A stretch of 7,284 nucleotides of DNA, from positions 1 to 7,284 of the forward strand of contig JAGALG010000079.1 of assembly GCA_017848075.1 (NCBI GenBank), in the 5' to 3' direction. The translations under genes and the position numbers were made by a program. The DNA comes from Oscillospiraceae bacterium. Its GTDB lineage: Bacteria; Bacillota; Clostridia; Oscillospirales; Ruminococcaceae. Below the pieces are notes generated by a model that searched no databases, was not told the DNA's origin, and was given only the letters and a program-made list of their open reading frames with translations. Position 1 is the stretch's first letter; the number at the start of each line of letters is the position of its first letter. Shown piece by piece: positions 1 through 5,077 of this stretch.

Positions 1-1
1 T

Positions 2-400
2 ATTTTTCTTTCTATTTTATTTGGATATTTTCTGTATTGTAGATGGTCCAAATTGGAGCTTATTGTAACAGACAAACGAGTATACGGTAATGATTCTCTT
101 GGTAAAAGAGTTGATTTACCCATCGATTCTATTGCTGCGGTCGCTACAAGTATTTTCTCTGGTTTGGCTGTAACAACTCCTTCTGGTGCTATTAAATTTG
201 TAATGATCCAAAATAGAAATGAGGTTCATGACGCCATTAGACAATTATTAATTGCTCGTCAAAATGCTCCTGCCATTGTAGAGCAGAGCACCTCTCCAAG
301 CACCGCTGATGAACTGAAAAAGTTTAAAGAACTTTTCGACCTAGGCATCATCACTCAAGAAGAATTTGACGCAAAGAAAAAACAATTACTGGGCTTATAA
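2..400 (+). CDS. Membrane-anchored PH-like/SHOCT domain protein, 5'-truncated by the window edge
   Basis: The reading frame is open from base 2 to the TAA at 398-400, so the gene starts outside the window. The first residues (IFLSILFGYFLYCRWSK) look like the end of a transmembrane helix followed by positive residues. Next comes a beta-rich stretch, LIVTDKRVYG to about IKFVMI, resembling bacterial PH-like domains. The last 30 or so residues (ADELKKFKELFDLGIITQEE to the C-terminal KKQLLGL) are a SHOCT motif, a short helical C-terminal oligomerisation module. The TTG at 53 is a poor start: it has no Shine-Dalgarno site and would cut off the membrane segment. Proteins of this build often carry an N-terminal zinc ribbon, which would lie outside the window. 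The gene is clearly more AT-rich than its neighbours, with many AAA, ATT and TTA codons, which hints at acquisition or low expression. Cellular role unknown. Confidence 0.8.
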   Translation: MFLSILFGYFLYCRWSKLELIVTDKRVYGNDSLGKRVDLPIDSIAAVATSIFSGLAVTTPSGAIKFVMIQNRNEVHDAIRQLLIARQNAPAIVEQSTSPSTADELKKFKELFDLGIITQEEFDAKKKQLLGL

Positions 401-404
401 ACAC

Positions 405-431
405 AAAAGGAGCGGTCACCCGCTCCTTTTT
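405..431. terminator. Bidirectional Rho-independent terminator between convergent genes
   Basis: An 11-bp stem (AAAAGGAGCGG, loop TCAC, CCGCTCCTTTT) begins 4 bases after the stop of the PH/SHOCT gene and ends 11 bases from the rubrerythrin stop. On the plus strand it runs into TTTTTGCTTTT; on the minus strand it is followed by GTGTTTAT. It probably ends both convergent transcripts, more efficiently on the plus strand. Confidence 0.85.
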
Positions 432-442
432 GCTTTTCCATT

Positions 443-991
443 CTAAGAAAAATATCTCTTCAGAAGTCCCTCAAATGCTTTTCCGTGTCGGGCCTCATCC
501 TTCGCCATCTCATGGACGGTATCGTGGATGGCATCCAGATTCTGCTGCTTCGCCATAGCGGCCAGTTCCTTTTTACCGGCACAAGCTCCGGCCTCCGCAG
601 CTACACGCAGCTCCAGATTTTTGCGCGTATCCGCAAAGACCACCTCACCCAGCAGTTCTGCAAACTTGGCGGCATGCTCCGCCTCCTCATAGGCGGCAGT
701 CTTGTAATATTCCGCAACCTCCGGGTAGCCTTCCCGGGCCGCCTGTCGGCTCATGGCAAGATACATTCCCACCTCCGTACATTCGCCGGTAAAGTTCTGC
801 TGCAATCCCTCCACGATGTGAGGATCCACACCCTGTGCCACACCGATATGATGCTCATCTGCCCAGCTCATCGCTCCTGATCTCTGTTCCTCAAATTTAG
901 AGGAGGGAGCCTTGCACTGAGGGCAAAATTCCGGCGGTTCCGCTCCCGTGTGGACATAGCCGCAAATTTTACATACCCAAGTTCTGTTCAT
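443..991 (-). CDS. Reverse rubrerythrin (N-terminal rubredoxin plus ferritin-like diiron domain)
   Basis: This 182-residue cytosolic protein has the inverted domain order of the clostridial reverse rubrerythrins. A rubredoxin domain comes first, with iron ligands C7, C10, C23 and C26 (CKIC, CPQC). A four-helix ferritin-like domain follows from about residue 55. Likely diiron ligands are E70 (GECTE), E103 and H106 (EEAEH), E133, and E166 and H169 (DEARH). Family members reduce hydrogen peroxide, and in some cases oxygen, using electrons passed from NAD(P)H oxidoreductases through the rubredoxin iron to the diiron site, so they protect anaerobes from oxidative stress. The ATG at 991 has a strong Shine-Dalgarno site, AAAGGAGG, about 7 bases upstream. 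The gene is monocistronic: it has its own terminator and lies divergent from the Asn-rich peptide gene. The upstream promoter-like element suggests forespore expression, which is an inference. All ligands appear intact. Confidence 0.95.
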   Translation of the reverse strand: MNRTWVCKICGYVHTGAEPPEFCPQCKAPSSKFEEQRSGAMSWADEHHIGVAQGVDPHIVEGLQQNFTGECTEVGMYLAMSRQAAREGYPEVAEYYKTAAYEEAEHAAKFAELLGEVVFADTRKNLELRVAAEAGACAGKKELAAMAKQQNLDAIHDTVHEMAKDEARHGKAFEGLLKRYFS

Positions 992-1027
992 GTGTTTGCC
1001 TCCTTTTATTGGTAATTTGTTCAGAAG

Positions 1028-1057
1028 TAGTATGGCTCATTTCCATAAGAAATATAC
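1028..1057 (-). promoter_or_regulatory. Candidate sigma-G-like promoter of the rubrerythrin gene
   Basis: On the minus strand GTATA (1057-1053) is followed by 18 bases and then CATACTA (1034-1028). This fits the forespore sigma-G pattern as I recall it, roughly GnATR, 17-18 bases, CATnnTA. Transcription would start near 1021 and give a leader of about 30 bases that includes the AAAGGAGG site. I found no convincing sigma-A promoter in the same interval. The assignment is by motif only. Confidence 0.45.
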
Positions 1058-1079
1058 TTTTCATTTCTCTGTATATTTC
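1049..1079. repeat. 9-bp perfect inverted repeat between divergent genes
   Basis: GAAATATAC (1049-1057) and GTATATTTC (1071-1079) are perfect inverted copies separated by 13 bases, centred near 1064. Each arm contains one of the two GTATA -35-like elements, so the symmetry may simply reflect two divergent promoters with extended matching -35 regions. It could also be an operator for a dimeric regulator acting on both genes. Confidence 0.7.
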
Positions 1080-1099
1080 GGAGGTGTTGACCCATACTA
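1071..1099 (+). promoter_or_regulatory. Candidate sigma-G-like promoter of the Asn-rich peptide gene
   Basis: GTATA (1071-1075), a 17-base spacer and CATACTA (1093-1099) mirror the element on the opposite strand and fit a forespore sigma-G promoter. The predicted start is near 1106, just before a hairpin at 1107-1124, about 46 bases upstream of the peptide ATG. The twin element facing the other way strengthens the call. There is no experimental support. Confidence 0.45.
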
Positions 1100-1106
1100 A
1101 AAGCGA

Positions 1107-1124
1107 ACAGGAGATGGCTCCTGT
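1107..1124 (+). other. 5'-UTR hairpin upstream of the Asn-rich peptide gene
   Basis: ACAGGAG and CTCCTGT form a perfect 7-bp stem with loop ATGG, followed 4 bases later by TTTTT. If transcription starts near 1106, the hairpin sits at the very 5' end of the message, where it could protect the mRNA. The trailing T run would also allow weak attenuation or termination before the coding region. It also hides the AGGAG that would otherwise act as a ribosome site for the ATG at 1114. Confidence 0.5.
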
Positions 1125-1151
1125 ACCATTTTTGTGAAGGATGGTTCTGCC

Positions 1152-1310
1152 ATGAACAACAATAACAACAGCAATAACAAACTCTCCAATAACAAGATGT
1201 CCAACAACAAAATGTCCAACAAAAATCAGAACTCCTCTGACAACAATGTCAACAACTGCAAACACGGCCATCACTGCGACAAAGGCAACCATGACAAATC
1301 CTACCAGTAA
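1152..1310 (+). CDS. Small Asn-rich peptide with SNNK pentad repeats and a Cys/His tail, function unknown
   Basis: This 52-codon frame runs from ATG 1152 to TAA 1308-1310. About 19 of 52 residues are Asn. The N-terminal half is MNNNNN followed by three in-register pentads, SNNKL, SNNKM, SNNKM, and a partial SNK. The C-terminal third has a possible metal-binding cluster, NNCKHGHHCDKGNHD, with C36, C42 and five His between residues 38 and 47 counting neighbours. There is no signal peptide or membrane segment, and the peptide is strongly hydrophilic and probably disordered. The ribosome site is modest (GAAGG, 11 bases upstream); an in-frame GTG at 1134 is possible but has no site at the right distance. 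Support for a real gene comes from protein-level repeats, a strong terminator 30 bases downstream and a promoter-like element upstream. The promoter type suggests a forespore or spore-associated peptide; this is inference. I recognise no named family. Confidence 0.65.
   Translation: MNNNNNSNNKLSNNKMSNNKMSNKNQNSSDNNVNNCKHGHHCDKGNHDKSYQ
1170..1214 (+). repeat. Three tandem 15-bp coding repeats (SNNK[L/M])
   Basis: Three consecutive 15-base units (1170-1184, 1185-1199, 1200-1214) encode SNNKL, SNNKM and SNNKM, with a decayed fourth unit to about 1223. The units differ mainly at synonymous positions (AAT or AAC, AAA or AAG, AGC or TCC). That points to selection on the peptide rather than recent DNA slippage. 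Confidence 0.7.
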
Positions 1311-1339
1311 TCCTCGGACTCTTCCTGAACTCCTTTAAA

Positions 1340-1371
1340 AAAGACCTCCAATCCACGGATTGGAGGTCTTT
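1340..1371. terminator. Strong bidirectional Rho-independent terminator
   Basis: A perfect 14-bp stem, AAAGACCTCCAATC with GATTGGAGGTCTTT around loop CACG, is flanked by T-rich tracts in both directions: TCTCTTTT on the plus strand and a run of six T on the minus strand. It ends the Asn-rich peptide transcript and, 10 bases past the mrnC stop, the minus-strand obgE-mrnC transcript. Confidence 0.93.
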
Positions 1372-1381
1372 CTCTTTTGAT

Positions 1382-1783
1382 TTATAGCTGGGAGCCTTCC
1401 ATAATCAGCTGGAACAGCTCCTCCAGACGCTCTGTTTTTCCCTGAAGGAACAGGTAACCGAACAGAGCCTCCAGACCGGTGGCTCTGCGGTATTCCACTG
1501 GGTCAGCATGCTTTGGCGCTTTGACGCCATTAGCATTGCGGCCCCGTTTCCAAATGGCCTGCTCCTCCTCACTGAGCTGTGGCTCAATAATGGCGTAGGC
1601 ATTGCTCTGGAAGGAGGCACGAACCCGCTCCACTGCCAGCAGATGAAGCTTATTGACCGGCATATTCGCCGTTTCTACCAGTCTTTGGCGCACATAAAGC
1701 TCGTACACCGCATCACCCAAAAAAGCCAATGTACCGGGGCTCAGCAGCTTTGGATCGCAATTTTTCAAGCTATTCTCCTGCAT
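1382..1783 (-). CDS. mrnC: Mini-ribonuclease III (23S rRNA maturation)
   Basis: This is a dimeric RNase III catalytic domain without the double-stranded-RNA-binding domain. In Bacillus subtilis the family matures both ends of 23S rRNA in 50S precursors, helped by L3. From the chosen start it has 133 residues, close to the usual size. Signature blocks are LAFLGDAVYEL with catalytic D24, the KRGRNA loop at about 79-84, and YRRATGLEALFGYL with the second acidic residue E105. A longer frame begins at ATG 1807, inside obgE, but has no ribosome site. The ATG at 1783 lies 5 bases after GGAGG and 13 bases after the obgE stop, so it is preferred. The gene is the last of the cluster and is followed at once by a terminator. 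In Bacillus it sits next to cysS; here it is coupled to obgE, another 50S maturation factor. Confidence 0.95.
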   Translation of the reverse strand: MQENSLKNCDPKLLSPGTLAFLGDAVYELYVRQRLVETANMPVNKLHLLAVERVRASFQSNAYAIIEPQLSEEEQAIWKRGRNANGVKAPKHADPVEYRRATGLEALFGYLFLQGKTERLEELFQLIMEGSQL

Positions 1784-1788
1784 AAGCG

Positions 1789-1793
1789 CCTCC
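1789..1793 (-). promoter_or_regulatory. Shine-Dalgarno site that sets the mrnC start
   Basis: On the minus strand GGAGG lies directly after the obgE stop (TAATCCGGAGG) and 5 bases before the ATG at 1783. No comparable site precedes the upstream ATG at 1807, so the 8-residue-longer model is probably wrong. Confidence 0.85.
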
Positions 1794-1796
1794 GGA

Positions 1797-3071
1797 TTAG
1801 CGTACATAGTCGAACTCGAAGTTCAGGATGCTAACTGTATCGCCCTCGTCGATGCCCATTTCCTCCAGCTTGTCGATGATACCGCTGGAACGGAGCAGGA
1901 TCTGGAAGTAGCTGAGATCTTCTTCATCTTCCAGATTGATCATACCGAATACTTTAACCAGCCAATCTGCTTCAATGATATAAACGCCGTCTTCCACTTT
2001 GACATCGAATTTCCATTTATCTGCATCGGACAGATCCACGGTCTTCGGAACATAGTCCACCTCAAAGCGTTTGATTGGAGGCAGAGTGTCCAGAGTCTGG
2101 GAAATTGCATGAACCAGCGGCTCCACACCCTGGTGGGTAGCCGCAGACAGAACGAAGAATTTCAGGCCTTTGGCCTCAATGAACTGGCGGAACTCCTCCA
2201 CCTGTTCTTCGGTAGCCATATCGGCTTTGTTGCCCACAACGATCTGTTCCTGAGCAGCCAGCTCCTCATTGAAGTTTGCCAGCTCTTTGTTGATGGCTTC
2301 AAAGTCTTCTTTTGGATCGCGGCCTTCGCAGCCGGACACATCCACCACATGGACGATCAGACGGCAGCGCTCCACATGGCGCAGGAATTCATGGCCCAGA
2401 CCGATACCTTCGCTGGCACCTTCGATCAGACCAGGGATATCCGCCATAACAAAGGATTTTCCTTCTGCCACTTTAACAACACCCAAAACAGGAGTCAAAG
2501 TGGTGAAGTGATAGTTGGCAATCTTTGGTTTTGCCGCACTGACAACAGAAATCAGGGTAGATTTGCCTACATTCGGGAAGCCAACCAGGCCAACATCAGC
2601 CAGCAGCTTCAGCTCCAGCTGCAGGTCAAATTTTTCACCGGGGATGCCCGGTTTTGCAAAGCGAGGGATCTGACGGGTTGGGGTAGCAAAGTGATGGTTG
2701 CCCCAGCCGCCGTTGCCGCCTCTTGCGATGATAACTGGCTCCTCACTGGAGATGTCTGCCATGATCTGACCGCTTTCTGCGTCACGAACGATGGTACCGA
2801 TCGGTACTTTGATCACCAGATCCGGGCCGCTTTTGCCGGTGCAACGGCTGGTGCCACCCTTCTGGCCATCCTCAGCAATGAATTTTTTCTTATATTTGAA
2901 ATCAATGAGAGTATTCATGTCACGGCTGCCAACAAAGACGATATTTCCGCCTTTGCCGCCGTCGCCGCCGTCAGGACCACCGGCAGCCACGAATTTTTCT
3001 CTGTGGAAGGAAACAGCGCCATTGCCGCCGTCGCCTGCTTTCACGCGGATCACCGCTTTATCAATAAACAT
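1797..3071 (-). CDS. obgE: GTPase ObgE/CgtA, 50S assembly factor
   Basis: This 424-residue protein has three domains. The glycine-rich Obg fold (1-158) contains AGDGGNGAVSF and GGPDGGDGGKGG. The G domain (about 159-332) has the P-loop GFPNVGKST (164-172), switch I TTLTP (190-194), G3 DIPG (211-214), G4 NKAD (281-284) and G5 SAA (309-311). A C-terminal OCT domain (about 340-424) follows, of the type found in Gram-positive Obg. Obg proteins are essential, slow-hydrolysing GTPases that bind the 50S subunit late in assembly, interact with (p)ppGpp, and in Bacillus affect the stress response and the start of sporulation. All GTP-binding motifs are intact. The ATG at 3071 is preceded by AAAGGA. The gene has its own extended -10 promoter and shares the mrnC transcript. 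The rplU-prp-rpmA-obgE order is the usual Firmicute one, except for the acetyltransferase in between. Confidence 0.98.
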   Translation of the reverse strand: MFIDKAVIRVKAGDGGNGAVSFHREKFVAAGGPDGGDGGKGGNIVFVGSRDMNTLIDFKYKKKFIAEDGQKGGTSRCTGKSGPDLVIKVPIGTIVRDAESGQIMADISSEEPVIIARGGNGGWGNHHFATPTRQIPRFAKPGIPGEKFDLQLELKLLADVGLVGFPNVGKSTLISVVSAAKPKIANYHFTTLTPVLGVVKVAEGKSFVMADIPGLIEGASEGIGLGHEFLRHVERCRLIVHVVDVSGCEGRDPKEDFEAINKELANFNEELAAQEQIVVGNKADMATEEQVEEFRQFIEAKGLKFFVLSAATHQGVEPLVHAISQTLDTLPPIKRFEVDYVPKTVDLSDADKWKFDVKVEDGVYIIEADWLVKVFGMINLEDEEDLSYFQILLRSSGIIDKLEEMGIDEGDTVSILNFEFDYVR

Positions 3072-3127
3072 GACATTTTCCTTTCTTATGATACATTTCT
3101 ATAACGAATTGCTTTCCTGTCGGCTCA

Positions 3128-3156
3128 ATTATAACACAAGCATCAACACTTTTGTA
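3128..3156 (-). promoter_or_regulatory. Extended -10 promoter of obgE
   Basis: On the minus strand TGTTATAAT holds a perfect TATAAT (3133-3128) with the TG extension. A weak -35, TACAAA (3156-3151), lies 17 bases upstream. The predicted start near 3121 gives a leader of about 50 bases before obgE. It lets obgE-mrnC be transcribed independently of the ribosomal protein genes. Confidence 0.7.
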
Positions 3157-3190
3157 CTGTTTTTCCCCGAAAGAAAGCCAATATGAGAAT

Positions 3191-3973
3191 CTATTTGTTT
3201 TTAATGCAGTAAGTACGATAAGGCCGATCCAGATGATAGCCCAGCTGTTCGCTGAGCCGAACGGAGATCAGGGTTCTCGCATCCCAGGAAGGATACCAGC
3301 CCTTTTCCAAAGCCGCCAAAATCAAGGTGGAAACGACAGCTTTCGCCAGTCCTCTCCGTCTATGCTCCGGGTGCGTGGAAATGGTGATCTCCAAACCTTT
3401 ATCATAGATCGAATAGGAGGAAGCCTGTGCGACCAGTCGATCATCGCAAACTACCCCGAAGCCCAAGCCCCGTTTCAAGTAGTCTTCCTTGTCCTGAAAC
3501 TGGATGCAGGCATCCCATGACCATGGTTTTTCCATAGCTTGATCGTATAAATCTCCATCAATTTTACGAATCGTATATCCATTTGGAAGATTTTTAGCAA
3601 AACTTTGCAGTTTTTCCCGATCAAAGCAGTCGCCTTCCTTCTTGATGGCATAGCGAGTAAAGGCTTCTGCCTGCTCGCCCCAGACGGCTTCGATCAGCTG
3701 ATTCCAGCTCTCCGAGCTGCCCACCAGATACCATTCCAAAAACGGCCTGCCCTCCGGAAGATGGGTGACCAATTCCCTTGCCTGCGGCAGGGAGGCATCT
3801 CCATCGAAGAAGCAGAAATCCCCTAACACGATCTTGCCGCAGCGGGGACACAGCGCATCATCGACCCAAGCCTCTCCCATATGCCCCTGGGTCACCGTCA
3901 GGACACAGGTATCCGTCGTATGAGCAAAAAGCTCCCTTAATCCGGCACATTCCTTTCCCTGCAGATGAACCAT
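3191..3973 (-). CDS. GNAT-family N-acetyltransferase of the ZmaR-like type
   Basis: This 260-residue protein has a C-terminal GNAT fold. Motif A is ISTHPEHRRRGLA (about 198-210), where RRRGLA is the acetyl-CoA pyrophosphate-binding turn, followed by the helix KAVVSTLILAAL. A late motif, SWDARTLISVRLSEQLGY (about 229-246), stands where GNATs have the Asn/Ser-rich motif B. The N-terminal 130 residues, with GDFCFFDGD and FLEWYLVGSSESW, resemble the lineage-specific half of the two-part GNAT family that includes the zwittermicin A resistance protein ZmaR. Length fits that family. The substrate cannot be told from sequence; small-molecule acetylation is plausible, antibiotic resistance is not shown. 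The ATG at 3973 has AAGGAAG 7 bases upstream. The gene lies between the rpmA terminator and the obgE promoter and shows no clear promoter of its own, so it may depend on read-through. Its composition matches the neighbours. Confidence 0.85.
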   Translation of the reverse strand: MVHLQGKECAGLRELFAHTTDTCVLTVTQGHMGEAWVDDALCPRCGKIVLGDFCFFDGDASLPQARELVTHLPEGRPFLEWYLVGSSESWNQLIEAVWGEQAEAFTRYAIKKEGDCFDREKLQSFAKNLPNGYTIRKIDGDLYDQAMEKPWSWDACIQFQDKEDYLKRGLGFGVVCDDRLVAQASSYSIYDKGLEITISTHPEHRRRGLAKAVVSTLILAALEKGWYPSWDARTLISVRLSEQLGYHLDRPYRTYCIKNK

Positions 3974-4007
3974 GGACTCACTTCCTTAAAAACTGAGATA
4001 CAAAACA

Positions 4008-4034
4008 AAAATCCCGAGAAGGTCTCGGGATTTT
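4008..4034 (-). terminator. Rho-independent terminator after rpmA
   Basis: A 12-bp stem, AAAATCCCGAGA with TCTCGGGATTTT around a 3-base loop, is followed on the minus strand by TTTTTGTTTTG. It begins 14 bases past the rpmA stop. It separates the abundant ribosomal protein transcript from the acetyltransferase gene. The complementary strand also has a T run, but no plus-strand gene precedes it. Confidence 0.9.
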
Positions 4035-4048
4035 ATGCTTAAGGTAAA

Positions 4049-4330
4049 TTACTGAACTGGAACGACGCTTACTTTTTTGCGGTCGCGGCCATAGCGCTCA
4101 TATTTTACTTTACCATCGCAGAGAGCGAACAGGGTGTCATCAGAACCAATACCTACATTGGTACCTGGATGAATGTGAGTGCCTCTCTGACGGTACAGGA
4201 TGTTACCTGCAACTACAAACTGACCATCAGCGCGTTTAGCACCGAGGCGTTTGGATTCAGAATCACGGCCGTTCTTAGTAGAACCTACACCTTTTTTATG
4301 AGCGAAAAACTGCATGCTAAGTCTAAGCAT
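4049..4330 (-). CDS. rpmA: 50S ribosomal protein L27 precursor
   Basis: L27 reaches into the peptidyl transferase centre with its N-terminus and helps position tRNA. This 93-residue precursor begins MLRLSMQFF before the conserved AHKKGVGSTKNGRDS. That is the Firmicute N-terminal extension, which Prp removes between F9 and A10 in Staphylococcus aureus and other Firmicutes, exposing the functional AHKKG terminus. The rest (SKRLGAKRADGQFV, GNILYRQRGTHIHPG, DDTLFALCDGKVKYER) is standard L27. The ATG at 4330 overlaps the prp stop by 8 bases and has GGAGG 9 bases upstream inside prp, so translation of the two is coupled. It is the last gene before the terminator at 4008-4034. Confidence 0.98.
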   Translation of the reverse strand: MLRLSMQFFAHKKGVGSTKNGRDSESKRLGAKRADGQFVVAGNILYRQRGTHIHPGTNVGIGSDDTLFALCDGKVKYERYGRDRKKVSVVPVQ

Positions 4331-4652
4331 TGTGGTACACCTCCGAAACTTTTACTTTGATCGTGCCTTCATAATCCTCCGCAAGGATCTCCAGATGGAG
4401 CTTCAGCGCTTCCATAAAGGAGAACGCTTCCTGTGGGCATTGTGCCGGCAGCTTCAGTTGAATTAAATTATCGAGCACTTTCACATCCGCCTTGACCTTC
4501 AACACCTCAGTAATGGCATTGACTGTCAGCTGTACAGCGGAAGTGACCGAAGCACAAACAATATCTCGTCCAAACTCGTCGTAACCGGCGTGTCCCTTCA
4601 GAGAAAAGGCTGTGAGCTTCCCTTCGGTTTTCGTAAAATTGGCTTGGATCAT
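4323..4652 (-). CDS. prp: Ribosomal-processing cysteine protease Prp (YsxB)
   Basis: This 109-residue protein belongs to the small Firmicute protease family that cleaves the N-terminal extension of L27. The catalytic pair is visible: H21 in KGHAGYDEFGRDIVC and C33 in DIVCASVTSAVQL, matching H22 and C34 of the S. aureus enzyme. The substrate site, MQFF followed by AHKK, is encoded by the next gene, so enzyme and substrate are co-transcribed. The ATG at 4652 lies 10 bases after the rplU stop. The gap TCGTGTAACG contains no Shine-Dalgarno sequence and no better in-frame start is visible, so translation probably relies on ribosomes ending on rplU. That would keep the protease far less abundant than the flanking ribosomal proteins. 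Its 3' end overlaps rpmA by 8 bases. Confidence 0.95.
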   Translation of the reverse strand: MIQANFTKTEGKLTAFSLKGHAGYDEFGRDIVCASVTSAVQLTVNAITEVLKVKADVKVLDNLIQLKLPAQCPQEAFSFMEALKLHLEILAEDYEGTIKVKVSEVYHNA

Positions 4653-4662
4653 CGTTACACGA

Positions 4663-4974
4663 TTAAGCGTTGATGGAAACGATCTCTACTTTAGTGTAAG
4701 GCTGTCTGTGGCCGATTTTGCGTTTGCTGTCTTTCTTTGGTCTGTAAGTGAAGACATGGATTTTTTTGCCTTTGCCGTTTTTCAGCACTTTAGCAACAAC
4801 TTTAGCACCTTCAACAACTGGGGTGCCAACAACCATGCCGTCTTCTTTGCCAACAGCGATAACTTCGTCAAAGTTTACGGTTTCTTCTGGCTGAACATTC
4901 AGTTTTTCGATGTAAACTACATCGCCTTCAGATACGCGGTACTGTTTACCGCCGGTTTTGATAATAGCGTACAT
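4663..4974 (-). CDS. rplU: 50S ribosomal protein L21
   Basis: This 103-residue protein is the usual length for L21, a 23S rRNA-binding protein of the 50S subunit. Conserved blocks are MYAIIKTGGKQYRV at the start, EGDVVYIEKL, the VGTPVVEGAKVVAKV strand, and the basic RNA-binding tail with KKIHVFTYRPKKDSKRKIGHRQPYT. The ATG at 4974 is preceded by AGAGG at 9 bases. It is first in the rplU-prp-rpmA operon, behind a strong promoter and a structured leader that probably serves for autoregulation by L21. Confidence 0.98.
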   Translation of the reverse strand: MYAIIKTGGKQYRVSEGDVVYIEKLNVQPEETVNFDEVIAVGKEDGMVVGTPVVEGAKVVAKVLKNGKGKKIHVFTYRPKKDSKRKIGHRQPYTKVEIVSINA

Positions 4975-5071
4975 ATCAATAACCTCTTTCTAAATAAACT
5001 CGCTGCTTCAACAAGGCGGTGCATCTCTGCATAGTGCGCAGGCGCACACTTATAGCCCGGAACATGCGGCG
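4975..5071 (-). promoter_or_regulatory. L21-type ribosomal protein leader (5' UTR of rplU)
   Basis: The promoter at 5078-5106 predicts a leader of about 97 bases. It folds into a 7-bp hairpin AGUGUGC-GCCU-GCGCACU (5050-5033), then UGCA-GAGA-UGCA with a GNRA-type loop, then a weaker stem around CUU-GUUG-AAG just before the ribosome site. A structured leader at this position is known in Firmicutes as the L21 leader, a putative autoregulatory element. Assignment rests on position and hairpins, not on a covariance-model match. Confidence 0.6.
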
Positions 5072-5077
5072 TAATAA

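Noticed and set aside
53..55. TTG as start of the first gene
   Set aside because: The frame stays open to the edge, encodes a likely membrane helix upstream, and the TTG has no ribosome site.
1084..1137. Short plus-strand frame reading LTHTKSEQEMAPVPFL before the Asn-rich gene
   Set aside because: It spans the -10-like element and the 5' hairpin, has no properly spaced ribosome site and is very short. It is better explained as promoter and leader sequence, though conservation would be worth a glance.
969..1292. 107-residue minus-strand frame rich in Val and Ile (MVAFVAVMAVFAVV...)
   Set aside because: It is the antisense of the Asn-rich peptide: AAC and AAT read backwards give Val and Ile codons. 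It also overlaps the rubrerythrin start and has no ribosome site.
1784..1807. Upstream ATG for mrnC overlapping obgE
   Set aside because: No Shine-Dalgarno sequence precedes it, while GGAGG stands correctly before the ATG at 1783.
2109..3104. 331-residue plus-strand frame opposite obgE
   Set aside because: It is antisense to the highly conserved ObgE sequence, with no family resemblance and no ribosome site; a shadow of the codon bias.
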